From an uncultured Prevotella sp. (lineage in GTDB: Bacteria; Bacteroidota; Bacteroidia; Bacteroidales; Bacteroidaceae): 57,318 nt of DNA. Numbering within the stretch: position 1 is the stretch's first letter; the number at the start of each line of letters is the position of its first letter. Shown here in pieces: positions 25,751 through 35,019 of the stretch. A program made the translations under genes and the position numbers. The notes beneath the pieces were generated by a model. It did not search any database, was not told where the DNA came from, and worked only from the letters and a program-made list of their open reading frames with translations. The stretch is from NCBI GenBank assembly GCA_900541335.1, contig UQJC01000007.1, positions 1 through 57,318 on the forward strand. Reading direction: 5' to 3'.

Positions 25751-26093
25751 CGTTCTTTGCTGTTAGAGGGATCCGTAATGCGGGAGTCCGAGTGTGGGGG
25801 AAAGCCCTGTATGAATAGCTCCTTTCATCCTTAAGAGCGAGGAGAGGACGGAGGCGGTGCGGATCCGAATGGAATAAGAATGTGGGTAGGTTAGGAGGTT
25901 TTGGTGAGCGTACATCAGAGCCTGGCAGTTGAGGCCTGCTGGCTGGGCGAGCTGTGCAAATGCTTGCGTGTAGAGGAGGGGAACTGTCCGTCTTCCTCGT
26001 GTTGCGCTTCGGGCGCATTCCCTTATCGAGGCAACGGCGTTGTGACCCTGCTGACGCTTCTCAAACCGTACATCTTCGTGGTAGGATGCGGAA

Positions 26094-26101
26094 CAAAAGT
26101 A
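26094..26101 (-). promoter_or_regulatory. -7 box for the Sm-like/TPR gene
   Basis: The minus strand reads TACTTTTG, with TTGACA at the opposite-strand position 26130-26135. Confidence 0.5.
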
Positions 26102-26277
26102 CTACATTCTAATTGTGTGATGTACATTTTGTCAAGATTTTGCATGCGTGAAAAGGCTCTTTGACGGAGAAAAGCGGGGCGTAAGTATTCCCCTGTCCGA
26201 CAGTGTCGTGCCGGACGTGTCTGCGCGTCACTGGTTTTGTCGCAGCAACACTTCCAGTACTTCATCCTTGGGTATTG

Positions 26278-26340
26278 GCAACAAACAAGACGCGTCTTAG
26301 CGAAGTGGCAGACCTTCGACTAAAACGCGTCAACTGTTGT
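26278..26340 (-). terminator. Terminator of the TonB-dependent receptor gene
   Basis: GACGCGT (26289-26295) pairs with ACGCGTC (26325-26331). Inner TTAG/CTAA and GAAG/CTTC pairs and an outer CAACA/TGTTG extend the stem. On the minus strand TTGTTTGTTG follows. Confidence 0.65.
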
Positions 26341-26430
26341 AGGGTTGGGGCTGGACAACCCGGGAGGAATGTCGGGGTCCCTCATCATCTATCTAAATCT
26401 AATCATGTCTGTTCAGATGGTCGTAATCTG

Positions 26431-29214
26431 TTAGAAACGGTAGCTCAGCGTGAGGCTGAAGTTGCGGCCCGGACGGTAAGAGCGAGTGACTTCCTCTACC
26501 TCCTTCTGCGTGCCGTTGGGGAGGGACACTTCGTTGAACTGCTTGAAGAGCACCTTCTCGCCGATGATGTCCTTAAGACCCAACTTGACGTTTAACTTGC
26601 CGAAGTTGCGGGCTACAGAGAAGTCGAGCGAGTTGCGCGGCATTTCGTATGAGTCGGGGATGTTGACCGTTTGGTCACCCGTGCTACCTAAGCTGCGGCC
26701 GACACCGATGAGGCGTTTACCGATGCGGTTGTAGAGCAAGGAAGCGTTCCAGTCCTTGTGGCTGTAGAAGACACCGAGGTTGATGAGGTAAGGAGACTGT
26801 CCCTGCATGGGGCGGTCCTTCTGACGTGACTGTTTGTCGAACTTCACTTCGCTCTTAATCAAGGCTCCGTTGAAAACCAAGGTGAAGTCGGGCAAGCCGA
26901 TGAAGCGAAGGTTCTTGCGGACATCGAGCTCGAGACCGTAGTTGTGAGCACGGTGGGCATTTTCGTAGGAGTACACCAAGTCGGTACCACCCGTTACGGT
27001 GTAAGTCCATTCGATGGGGCTGTCAAAGTGCTTATAGAAAGCTGCCAGAGAGATTTGGTCGCCCGGTGCGGGATACCATTCGTAGCGAAGATCGACGTTG
27101 TCAATGTGGCAAGCCTTGAGGTCGGTGTTACCCTGTACAGACGACGCGAGGTCGAAGTCGAAGAAAACCGAGGGGCTTACTTCGCGGAACTCGGGACGAT
27201 TGATGGAACGGCCGTAAGAGGCACGCACCTGGTGTTGCGGAGTGATGCGGTACGTAGCATTGACTGAGGGGAAGAAGTCATTGCCCTCGTAGAAGCGGCT
27301 CTTCGGACTTACCTCGTAGTCGCGGGTGTTGCTAATCAATTCCATGCGGCTGTGCTCAAAGCGACCACCGGCGTAGAGGTTGAAGGCACCGAGCGGCACA
27401 TTGACCGCAGCGTAGGCTGAGAGCACGCGGTAACGACCCTCGTAGTCGTTGCGCATCTTGGTGTCGTCGATAAGGTAAAGTCCGTTGTCACCATAGTTGG
27501 CATCAACCAAGAGCTGGGTGGGCAGGTCGAGGTAACGGAAGTCAGCCGGCAACTGGTTGTCTGCCGTGTTCCACTGGTAGATGAAACTGCGTGTGCCGTA
27601 TTGGCGCGAACGGTATTCGGCGTAACCACCCGTAAAGAGTTCGGGTTCAACCTTGCCGCCTTCGAAGGTGTAGCGATAGTTGACACCTGCCGAACCGATG
27701 TGTTCGTCGAGGCGCGTAAATTCACGGCTGATTTCGTTACCCGTGGTCAAACCGATGCGGTCGGGGTCAAGCTGGTTGTCGAGCGTATAGCGACGACGGT
27801 CGGGGAGATTGCGATTGGCGTAAGCGTAGCCGGCATTCCAGTCGAGGCGAGAGTGGTCCCACACGTACTTACCCGTGAGCTGCGTGTTGTAGGTCGTACG
27901 GCTGGAGTAGTAATATTCGGCTTCCTTGATTTGGTTGCTTTGTGCATTGAAGCCTTCACGAGAGGTGTAGCGATCGGTACCCAACTGATTGAAGATATTC
28001 TTCCACTCGTAGCGGCCGCTCTTGCCGGCAGGTACGAAAGTAAAGTTGAGCATCGCGCCGAGTCTTACATTCTGAGCGTACTGACGGTCTGTGCTGCGGC
28101 GCAGGTAGACACTCTGGTCGTGCGTCAAGTCATAAGCACCGTAGAGTGAGTTCTCCATCGGTTCGTATGTCTTGAATCCGTTATGATAGTTGACCGCACC
28201 GAGTACAGCAAAGACTGCACCGTTGTCCCATTCGCGTGAACGGCTGAAGTCAGCGGCGAGCGAGAGGTCGGCCCAAGGATGCTGGTTGCGCACGCGCCAG
28301 TCGTTGTTCAGGCCATTGCCCAACAGACTGATGCCTCTGCCGCCAGGGGTCGGCTTGAGCGTGGTGTGGAGTCCGTTCTTTAAGCTGCGGAAGTTATCGA
28401 ATCCGAGGAAGTCGGTCTTACCCCCTTTTCCAGCATGGAAGGACTGAAAGTGCGTTTGGTCATTGATTGAGGCACCGACACTGACACTTGCCGTATTGCT
28501 GTGCGGAACGTCTTTGGTGTCGATGAGGATGAAGCCGCCAGTGAAGTCGGCAGGATATTGGGGCGCAGGCGATTTGACAATCTGCATGTTGTCCATCTGC
28601 GAGGAGGGAATGATGTCGAAGGAGAAGGCGCGTGAGTCTGCTTCGCTCGAAGGAACGGCCGCTCCGTTAATCCATACATTATTATAACGCTGGGAGAGAC
28701 CGCGCACCATGACGAACTTCTGGTCAATAATCGAAATGCCTGGTACGCGTCGGATGGCTTCGGAAGCATCTTTGTCCTGTGACTGACTGATCTGTTGTGC
28801 CGAGATACCACTTTGCACGACGAGACTGTTCTTTTGTACGGTGACAATGGCGTTTTCGGTGTTGCGCTTAACGTGCGCCGTAACGGTAGCCGCACCGAGG
28901 AGGTTTTCCATCTCTTCCATCCGTACCACCAGCACCGTGTCCAGGCGTGCGGGGTTGATGGTCAGGGTTACCTTTTGGTAACCTAAGTAAGTCGCTGTCA
29001 AGGTGTACGTGCGCGGGGAGAGTCCCTGGAAGGTGAATGCGCCGTCCGTATCGCTTACGGACATTTTGTTACCCGGAGTGATTTGGAGCGTAGCTCCGAC
29101 CAGCCCTTCACCTGTCTGGCTGTCGATGACGCGTCCTTGGAGTGTGGCGGCTACATCCGCCCAGGCTTTGCCTGATACCAGCAGGCAGAGCAGTAGAAAC
29201 ACAATTTGTCTCAT
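26431..29214 (-). CDS. TonB-dependent outer-membrane receptor
   Basis: The 927-aa product begins with a Sec signal (MRQIVFLLLCLLVSGKAWA). A carboxypeptidase-regulatory-like domain follows (LQGRVIDSQTGEGLVGATLQ ... GAFTFQGLSPRTYTL, ~24-95). The plug contains SEAIRRVPGISIIDQ, MVRGLSQRYNNVWING and FDIIPSSQMDNMQIVKSPAP (~150-245). The rest is a 22-strand-type barrel ending FSLTLSYRF. It imports an unknown ligand across the outer membrane using TonB energy. No SusD-like lipoprotein, hydrolase or anti-sigma factor is adjacent, so it is not a classic polysaccharide-utilisation SusC. The conserved PGI..D..F..VRGL pattern resembles receptors of the non-SusC subgroup. It is a single-gene unit. Confidence 0.92.
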   Translation of the reverse strand: MRQIVFLLLCLLVSGKAWADVAATLQGRVIDSQTGEGLVGATLQITPGNKMSVSDTDGAFTFQGLSPRTYTLTATYLGYQKVTLTINPARLDTVLVVRMEEMENLLGAATVTAHVKRNTENAIVTVQKNSLVVQSGISAQQISQSQDKDASEAIRRVPGISIIDQKFVMVRGLSQRYNNVWINGAAVPSSEADSRAFSFDIIPSSQMDNMQIVKSPAPQYPADFTGGFILIDTKDVPHSNTASVSVGASINDQTHFQSFHAGKGGKTDFLGFDNFRSLKNGLHTTLKPTPGGRGISLLGNGLNNDWRVRNQHPWADLSLAADFSRSREWDNGAVFAVLGAVNYHNGFKTYEPMENSLYGAYDLTHDQSVYLRRSTDRQYAQNVRLGAMLNFTFVPAGKSGRYEWKNIFNQLGTDRYTSREGFNAQSNQIKEAEYYYSSRTTYNTQLTGKYVWDHSRLDWNAGYAYANRNLPDRRRYTLDNQLDPDRIGLTTGNEISREFTRLDEHIGSAGVNYRYTFEGGKVEPELFTGGYAEYRSRQYGTRSFIYQWNTADNQLPADFRYLDLPTQLLVDANYGDNGLYLIDDTKMRNDYEGRYRVLSAYAAVNVPLGAFNLYAGGRFEHSRMELISNTRDYEVSPKSRFYEGNDFFPSVNATYRITPQHQVRASYGRSINRPEFREVSPSVFFDFDLASSVQGNTDLKACHIDNVDLRYEWYPAPGDQISLAAFYKHFDSPIEWTYTVTGGTDLVYSYENAHRAHNYGLELDVRKNLRFIGLPDFTLVFNGALIKSEVKFDKQSRQKDRPMQGQSPYLINLGVFYSHKDWNASLLYNRIGKRLIGVGRSLGSTGDQTVNIPDSYEMPRNSLDFSVARNFGKLNVKLGLKDIIGEKVLFKQFNEVSLPNGTQKEVEEVTRSYRPGRNFSLTLSYRF

Positions 29215-29784
29215 TAGAGTGATTGGAAATAGTTATTTAGCACGGCAAAGGTCTGACAGAATGGTTAAGGGGCGGTGAAGGGCGGGTTAAGAAGGGATGA
29301 AGGAGCAAAGTGACCACCGAACGGACGCTTTTTTTGTTTATAAGAAGGACAGCAAAACGGGTGGTAGACACGGAGGGCTCGGGGCAGCTGGATGAACGAA
29401 GCCTTTAGATAGAAGGAGGAGATGTCTGCCTGTGGAAGGGGAGGGCAGACCGCGTCGGGAACCCCCTGACAGCTCGAGCTTCCGTCCCCGATGGGGGTAG
29501 CTACGTTCCTCCCCAGGAACTGCCAACCGACTGACGTTTTTGTCACGCTGGCTGACAAACTGGCAGGAAAAGGGTGATTTCAAAAATATTTTGTGCCAAA
29601 ACGACCTTTTTACCCCGTTTGGCACGCTCTTGCCTTATAAGAGGGTGCATCACGGAAACGCAGACGCTTGGCAGTGTGCGGGTGACGTGAAGCACCGTCG
29701 TCCCGGGTCGCTTGCTTACGGGCAGCGAGGACGAGATACTCATTCTAAGCAATCAAATAAACAACTCATAAATTCATACGCATC
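29215..29784. other. Divergent region between the receptor gene and groESL
   Basis: No gene is supported in these 570 bases. A minus-strand GACCTTTG at 29245-29252, one base off TAnnTTTG, may serve the receptor gene. An inverted repeat at 29593-29625 lies on the groES side. No CIRCE element (TTAGCACTC-N9-GAGTGCTAA) is present. Confidence 0.6.
29593..29625. promoter_or_regulatory. Inverted repeat upstream of groESL, putative operator
   Basis: GTGCCAAAACG (29593-29603) faces CGTTTGGCAC (29616-29625) as a 10-bp dyad with one extra A and a 12-nt spacer. It lies 160 nt upstream of groES. The size and position suit a repressor site, but the sequence is not CIRCE and the cognate regulator is unknown. 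Confidence 0.5.
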
Positions 29785-30057
29785 ATGAACATTAAACCGT
29801 TAGCAGACCGCGTGCTGATTAAGCCCGCTCCCGCAGAAGAGAAAACAGCTGGTGGCATCATTATTCCTGACACCGCTAAGGAGAAACCCCTTCAGGGTGA
29901 AGTTGTAGCTACTGGCGAGGGTACCAAAGACGAAACGATGGTACTTAAGGCTGGCGACGTTGTGCTCTACGGAAAGTACGCTGGTACTGAAGTGGAATAC
30001 GAAGGCGAAAAATATCTCATCATGCGCCAAAGCGACGTGCTCGCTGTTTTGGCATAA
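29785..30057 (+). CDS. groES: Co-chaperonin GroES
   Basis: The 90-aa heptameric lid protein of the GroEL folding chamber starts MNIKPLADRVLIKPAPAEEK. The mobile loop (EKTAGGIIIPDTAKEKPLQG, residues 19-38) contains the hydrophobic III tripeptide that binds GroEL. The family end YLIMRQSDVLAVLA is present. It lies 37 nt upstream of groEL in a two-gene operon. Confidence 0.98.
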   Translation: MNIKPLADRVLIKPAPAEEKTAGGIIIPDTAKEKPLQGEVVATGEGTKDETMVLKAGDVVLYGKYAGTEVEYEGEKYLIMRQSDVLAVLA

Positions 30058-30094
30058 TTCAAATTGTCTAACATCCCTATAAATAGAAATCATC

Positions 30095-31723
30095 ATGGCT
30101 AAAGAAATTATATACGACGTAGATGCTCGCGAACGTCTTCGCGAAGGTGCTGACGCATTGGCTAATGCGGTAAAGGTAACGCTCGGTCCGAAGGGTCGCA
30201 ACGTTGTTATCGATAAGAAGTTTGGTGCGCCCCGTATCACGAAGGACGGTGTGAGCGTAGCCAAGGAAATCGAACTGGAAGACGCTTTCCAGAACGCTGG
30301 TGCACAGCTCGTGAAGAGTGTTGCTTCGAAGACGGGCGACGATGCCGGTGACGGTACGACGACGGCTACCGTCTTGACGCAGGCTATCTTGACGGAAGGC
30401 ATGAAGAACGTGGCTGCAGGTGCTAATCCGCTCGACGTGAAGCGTGGTATCGACAAGGCTGTGGCTAAGGTCGTAGAAAGCATCAAGGCGCAGAGCGAGC
30501 AGGTAGGCGAAAGCTATGACAAGATTGAGCAGGTGGCTACCATTTCTGCAAACAACGATCCCGAAATCGGTAAGCTCATTGCTGACGGTATGCGTGCCGT
30601 AAGCGTGAACGGTGTGATTACGATCGAGGACGCTAAGGGCCGTGACACCGTGTTGAAGACGGTAGAAGGTATGCAGTTTGACCGTGGTTACCTCTCGGCT
30701 TACTTCGTGACGGACACGGAGAAGATGCAGTGCGTGATGGAGAATCCTTACATCTTGATTTACGACAAGAAGATCTCTAACATCAAGGATTTCCTCCCCA
30801 TCCTCGAACCTGCTGTGCAGAGCGGCCGTCCTTTGTTGGTCATCGCTGAGGATGTAGACAGCGAAGCACTCACGACACTTGTTGTAAACCGTCTCCGTAC
30901 GCAATTGAAGATTTGCGCTGTCAAGGCTCCGGGCTTCGGTGATCGCCGCAAGGCTATGCTCGAGGACATCGCTGTGTTGACGGGTGGCGTAGTGATTAGC
31001 GAAGAGAAGGGCTTGAAGCTCGAACAGGCTACGCTCGAAATGTTGGGTTCTGCTGATAAGGTGACTATCTCGAAGGAGAACACGACCATCGTAAACGGTA
31101 TGGGCCATAAGGACTGCATCCAGGAACGTATCGCTCAGATTAAGAACGAGATGGCTAACTCTACCAGCTCTTACGATAAGGAGAAACTCCAGGAACGTCT
31201 GGCTAAGCTCTCAGGCGGTGTATGCGTACTCGAAGTTGGTGCAGCAAGCGAAACGGAACAGAAGGAAAAGAAGGACCGTTGCGACGATGCACTCTGCGCT
31301 ACGCGTGCTGCTATCGAGGAAGGCATCGTGACGGGTGGTGGTGTAGCTTACATCCGCGCTCAGCAGGCACTCGAAGGCATGACGGGTGACAATGCAGACG
31401 AAACGACGGGTATCGCTATCATTCGTCGTGCTATCGAAGAACCGCTCCGCCAGATCTGCCGCAATGCCGGTGTAGAAGGTGCAGTCATCGTGAACAAGGT
31501 GCGCGAAGGTGAAGGCAACTATGGTTACAACGCGAAGACGGAAGTATTTGGTGACCTCCGTGCAGTTGGTGTCGTAGACCCCGCGAAGGTAACGCGTGTA
31601 GCCCTTGAGAATGCTGCTTCTGTTGCAGGTATGTTCCTTACGACGGAATGTGTAATCTGCGACAAGAAGGAAGATAAGCCCGAACTCCCGATGGGTAACC
31701 CGGGTATGGGCGGCATGATGTAA
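30095..31723 (+). CDS. groEL: Chaperonin GroEL
   Basis: The 542-aa Hsp60 forms the double-ring ATP-dependent folding chamber. Visible blocks include LGPKGRNVVIDKKFGAPRIT near residue 31, the ATP-binding DGTTTATVL near 87, AAVEEGIVTGGG-like AAIEEGIVTGGGVAY near 405, and the C-terminal Gly/Met tail ending GMGGMM. The start (MAKEIIYDVDARERL) and length are normal. Codon use is strongly biased, as expected for a highly expressed gene. A terminator follows within 30 nt. Confidence 0.98.
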   Translation: MAKEIIYDVDARERLREGADALANAVKVTLGPKGRNVVIDKKFGAPRITKDGVSVAKEIELEDAFQNAGAQLVKSVASKTGDDAGDGTTTATVLTQAILTEGMKNVAAGANPLDVKRGIDKAVAKVVESIKAQSEQVGESYDKIEQVATISANNDPEIGKLIADGMRAVSVNGVITIEDAKGRDTVLKTVEGMQFDRGYLSAYFVTDTEKMQCVMENPYILIYDKKISNIKDFLPILEPAVQSGRPLLVIAEDVDSEALTTLVVNRLRTQLKICAVKAPGFGDRRKAMLEDIAVLTGGVVISEEKGLKLEQATLEMLGSADKVTISKENTTIVNGMGHKDCIQERIAQIKNEMANSTSSYDKEKLQERLAKLSGGVCVLEVGAASETEQKEKKDRCDDALCATRAAIEEGIVTGGGVAYIRAQQALEGMTGDNADETTGIAIIRRAIEEPLRQICRNAGVEGAVIVNKVREGEGNYGYNAKTEVFGDLRAVGVVDPAKVTRVALENAASVAGMFLTTECVICDKKEDKPELPMGNPGMGGMM

Positions 31724-31750
31724 TCGGCTGTTTCAATTGATAACATAAAG

Positions 31751-31790
31751 AAAGCGTAGCAAGCATTGAAGCTTGCTACGCTTTCTTGCG
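31751..31790 (+). terminator. Terminator of groESL
   Basis: AAAGCGTAGCAAGC (31751-31764) pairs perfectly with GCTTGCTACGCTTT (31771-31784) and is followed by cttgcg. Confidence 0.85.
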
Positions 31791-31878
31791 TTTGGGAATG
31801 GGCTGTCTTATGTTTGAAGAGGAATGGAGGCGGATGGAATCGCGTTGGGCACAATGCGGGGGCACAACGTGAGCGGCG

Positions 31879-32631
31879 TTAAGCTTGTGTGGATTCTTCT
31901 TCCACCTTTCGCATCACGTCCTCAATGACCAGTCCGGCGAGAGTAAAACCGAAGATGCCCGTGATGTGGGAGAGGCTGCCGTTGATGCGTGCCTTGGTGC
32001 CAGGGTCTTCGGACGTTTCGCCTCGGTTTTCAAGCAATTCGTCGCTGAACACACATTTGAATTTGCGGCTCGGAAGTTCCTTGCGTTGCTTGAAGCGACG
32101 ACGCAGGGCGGCGGCAAGGGGACAACCCTTGACCTTCCAGAATTCGGCTACGCTGATGCGTGTCGGGTCTAACTTCAGGGCTGCTCCCATCGAAGCGAAA
32201 AGGCGTGGGCGACGGGCCCGACAGGCTTCGAGGATGAGGTGGGCTTTGTCTTGCAGCGAGTCGATGGCATCGATGACGTAGTCATATTCCCCGAGGGCAA
32301 ACGAAGAGGCTGTTTCGGCCGTATAGCTCTGCTGTAAAGCGGTTATCTCAGCTTCGGGATTGATGGCAAGCAGGCGGTCGCGGAGCACTTGGACTTTGAC
32401 CTGGCCAAGCGTTTGTGAGGTGGCCATCAGCTGACGGTTGACATTGGAGGGAGCTACGCAGTCGGGGTCGACGATGGTCAAGTGGCAGATGCCGGTGCGT
32501 ACGAGACTCTCGGCGCACCAACTGCCTACACCGCCCACTCCAAAGAGTATGACGCGTTGCTGACCCAAACGGTGAACAGCCTCTTCGCCCAACAGGCGGG
32601 CGGTACGATTATTGAGCAGGTCGGTTGTCAT
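31879..32631 (-). CDS. tcdA: tRNA threonylcarbamoyladenosine dehydratase
   Basis: This cytoplasmic E1-like enzyme cyclises t6A37 of tRNA to ct6A in an ATP-dependent reaction. The nucleotide-binding loop is FGVGGVGSWCAESLVRTG (residues 31-48). It is followed by the acidic/Asn block DPDCVAPSNVNRQL and the family Cys region VKGCPLAAALRRRF. At 250 aa it is the usual size and lacks the C-terminal domains of ThiF/MoeB. Its start overlaps the stop of the HAD gene by 4 nt (ATGA), so the two are translationally coupled. Confidence 0.93.
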   Translation of the reverse strand: MTTDLLNNRTARLLGEEAVHRLGQQRVILFGVGGVGSWCAESLVRTGICHLTIVDPDCVAPSNVNRQLMATSQTLGQVKVQVLRDRLLAINPEAEITALQQSYTAETASSFALGEYDYVIDAIDSLQDKAHLILEACRARRPRLFASMGAALKLDPTRISVAEFWKVKGCPLAAALRRRFKQRKELPSRKFKCVFSDELLENRGETSEDPGTKARINGSLSHITGIFGFTLAGLVIEDVMRKVEEESTQA

Positions 32632-33341
32632 ACGCGCGGAGTTTGAAGGAGTTGGGCAAAGGCTTGCATGGAGGGGAAAAGCGTGTTGGCTCCTTCATCA
32701 AGCAGGGCACTTTCGGGAAGTGGACCGGTATTGACCGCAATGGTATAAATCTGTGCAGCTACGGCGGCACGTACGCCGAGCGGTGCATTCTCTACGACGA
32801 CAGCTTCCCAGGGCTTCAAACCGACCTTTTCCAACCCCATGAGATAGGGTTCGGGATGAGGCTTGCCGTGTTTCACGTCTTTGCTCGAAACGATGAGTTC
32901 GGGTGTGAAGAAGTCCGGATAGTTGTGTTCTAAGCGGTCGAGCAGGGATTTTTGTCCGCTACCAGTTACGACGACGATGGCGAGGCCTGCGGCACGCACA
33001 CTTTCCAAAACTTCTTGGGCACCGGGCATTTTGGGAGCTTCGGGACATTGATTGAAGAGGCGGCATTTCTCTGCGTAGATTTGTTCAATCTCCTGCGGTG
33101 TGGCTTCGCGTCCCCAATGGCGGCGGGCCAGGATATTGATGGTCGATTCGCCGGTTCGTCCTTCGTGCATATAAGCCTCTTCGGGCGTCATGGTCAGTCC
33201 GAACTCGGTGCAAACGGTCGCCCAGGAGTTGGCATGATTGGGCATCGAGTCGAACAGTACGCCATCCATATCGAACAGTACGGCTTTAGGCGTAAACTCC
33301 GTGAAACCATGCTTCTTCAAATACAGTTCAACAGATTTCAT
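32628..33341 (-). CDS. HAD-superfamily phosphatase, beta-phosphoglucomutase-like
   Basis: The 237-aa product has the HAD motif I nucleophile in VLFDMDGVLFDSMPNH (~20-35), motif II VVVTGSG (~122), the motif III Lys in SSKDVKHGKPHPEPYL and the motif IV acid in AVVVENAPLGVRAA. The cap sits between motifs I and II, as in the PGM/phosphatase (type C1) group. The substrate is not predictable; small sugar phosphates are likely. It overlaps tcdA by 4 nt and is separated from pgi by a terminator. Confidence 0.88.
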   Translation of the reverse strand: MKSVELYLKKHGFTEFTPKAVLFDMDGVLFDSMPNHANSWATVCTEFGLTMTPEEAYMHEGRTGESTINILARRHWGREATPQEIEQIYAEKCRLFNQCPEAPKMPGAQEVLESVRAAGLAIVVVTGSGQKSLLDRLEHNYPDFFTPELIVSSKDVKHGKPHPEPYLMGLEKVGLKPWEAVVVENAPLGVRAAVAAQIYTIAVNTGPLPESALLDEGANTLFPSMQAFAQLLQTPRV

Positions 33342-33352
33342 AAAGTGAGAAG

Positions 33353-33420
33353 GAAAATAAAAAGGGCAGAAGAGGCCGCTGAGTGGATTCCCAAATAGGA
33401 AACGAGCGACTTCTTCTGCC
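33353..33420 (-). terminator. Terminator of pgi
   Basis: On the minus strand GGCAGAAGAAGTCGCT pairs with AGCGGCCTCTTCTGCC (two mismatches) across a ~24-nt loop, followed by CTTTTTATTTTC. Confidence 0.8.
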
Positions 33421-33440
33421 TCGTGAGAAAGAGATAAGGA

Positions 33441-34793
33441 TTAGAGACGGGCCTTGATGGCTTCACTTTCTGCTTCGTAGCCGGGCTTACCGAGGAGCGC
33501 AAACATGTTCTTCTTGTAAGCTTCGACACCGGGCTGATCGAAGGGATTGACCTTCAGCAACAGGCCGCTGATACCGCAAGCAATTTCGAAGAAGTAGAGC
33601 AGGCTACCGATATTGAAGGCATCGAGCTTGTCGATCGTCACATGCAGGTTGGGCACACCGCCGTCCATGTGAGCGAGGCAGGTACCGAGTTCGGCCATCT
33701 TGTTGACTTCGTCGACACGCTTGCCTGCGAGGAAGTTAAGACCGTCGAGGTTTTGAGAATCGGCAGGAACCACTACAGAATGGTTGGGCTGCTTCACAGA
33801 AATGACTGTTTCGAAGATGGTACGTTCGCCATCCTGAATCCACTGACCCATAGAGTGGAGGTCGGTAGTGAAGTCAACTGCAGCGGGGAAGATACCCTTG
33901 CCGTCCTTACCTTCGCTTTCACCGTAGAGCTGCTTCCACCACTCGTTTACATAGTGGAGCTTGGGATGGAAGTTGACCAAAATCTCGATCTTGCGACCAG
34001 CCTGCTGGTAGAAGTAGTTGCGGACAACGGCATACTGTTGAGCGGGGTTGTTCTCGAAGGGAACATCGCAGCCGCACTGCTTTTCCATGGCAACGGCACC
34101 TTGCATCAATGCTTCGATGTCATAACCGGCGCAAGCAATGGGAAGCAGACCGACGGGAGTCAGTACGGAGAAGCGACCGCCTACGTTGTCGGGGATGACA
34201 AAAGTCTTATAACCTTCCTGGGTTGCCATCATGCGGGCGGCACCACGCTTGGCATCGGTAATGGCTACGATAACCTTGCGGGCTTCTTCTACACCACGCT
34301 GTTCCTCGCACTGGCGACGGAGCAAACGGAATGCAAGAGCCGTTTCGGTAGTCGTACCGCTCTTGGAAATATTGATGATACCAAACTTACGTGTCTTGAG
34401 GTATTGGCTCATCTCGTAGAGATAGTCTTCGCTAATGTTGTTACCGGCGAAGAGAATGACGGGGTTCTGACCCTCGTTGGTGAGCCACTCGAAGCTGTTG
34501 CCCAAAGCCTCGATGACAGCACGGGCACCGAGGTAGCTACCGCCGATACCTGCTACGACGATGGTGTCGCAGTTGGCACGTAAGGTTTGGGCTGTGGCCT
34601 TGATGTCGTTAATCAGTTCTTGGGGAGTTCCTGAAGGCAGGTGCATCCAACCCAAAAAGTCGTTGCCCGGGCAGGTGCCATTTTGAAGCTCCTGATGAGC
34701 TTCGCGAGCAAGTGATACCAATTCCTTCAGTTCGGCTTCATTACCTATGAGGTTTAAGCCGGCGCGATAATCGAACTTCATTTGTACGTCCAT
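33441..34793 (-). CDS. pgi: Glucose-6-phosphate isomerase
   Basis: This cytosolic glycolytic enzyme interconverts glucose-6-P and fructose-6-P. Visible family features are VVAGIGGSYLGARAVIEAL near residue 80, the sugar-phosphate loop NISKSGTTTETALAFR near 145, ERTIFETVISVKQPNHS, and the C-terminal FFEIACGISGLLLKVNPFDQPGVEAYKKNMF that carries the catalytic Lys. The 450 aa length is that of the shorter bacterial type. The start may be ATG at 34793 or at 34781 (MKFDYRAGLNL). A terminator follows and a -7 box lies upstream. Confidence 0.96.
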   Translation of the reverse strand: MDVQMKFDYRAGLNLIGNEAELKELVSLAREAHQELQNGTCPGNDFLGWMHLPSGTPQELINDIKATAQTLRANCDTIVVAGIGGSYLGARAVIEALGNSFEWLTNEGQNPVILFAGNNISEDYLYEMSQYLKTRKFGIINISKSGTTTETALAFRLLRRQCEEQRGVEEARKVIVAITDAKRGAARMMATQEGYKTFVIPDNVGGRFSVLTPVGLLPIACAGYDIEALMQGAVAMEKQCGCDVPFENNPAQQYAVVRNYFYQQAGRKIEILVNFHPKLHYVNEWWKQLYGESEGKDGKGIFPAAVDFTTDLHSMGQWIQDGERTIFETVISVKQPNHSVVVPADSQNLDGLNFLAGKRVDEVNKMAELGTCLAHMDGGVPNLHVTIDKLDAFNIGSLLYFFEIACGISGLLLKVNPFDQPGVEAYKKNMFALLGKPGYEAESEAIKARL

Positions 34794-34923
34794 GGTGAGT
34801 ATATATGATAATGTGTTGTGTTGGTTCGGTAGAGTAAATCTAATATAGAGGCGCTTCTTAGCGCAGGAGAGGAAGCGTTCGAGAATTGACTTACAGCGTA
34901 AAACGTGTGTTGGCTTCCGGGCA

Positions 34924-34931
34924 CAAAGGTA
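34924..34931 (-). promoter_or_regulatory. -7 box of the pgi promoter
   Basis: The minus strand reads TACCTTTG, 131 nt upstream of the pgi ATG. Confidence 0.55.
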
Positions 34932-35019
34932 GTAATACTTTTTTGAGCGCGTGGGACGTAAAGAATCAAACTTCTCTAATGTGGCAGGAAGCGAGGGAGG
35001 AAAGGGACCGGTATTGGTC

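Larger units (their letters stand above)
25751..26430. other. Gene-free interval, leader of the TPR protein
   Basis: No convincing gene lies in these 680 bases. A minus-strand TACTTTTG box at 26094-26101 would give the Sm-like/TPR gene a ~340-nt leader. A hairpin at 26278-26340 belongs to the end of the TonB receptor transcript. The rest is unremarkable. Confidence 0.6.

Noticed and set aside
29618..29634. Sigma-54-like promoter TTGGCACGCTCTTGCC before groES
   Set aside because: The GG and GC elements are one base too close (9 instead of 10 bp between them), and sigma-54 tolerates little change in spacing.
30077..31108. Long open frame antisense to groEL
   Set aside because: Strong codon bias of groEL leaves the reverse frame free of stops. 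No domain is seen.
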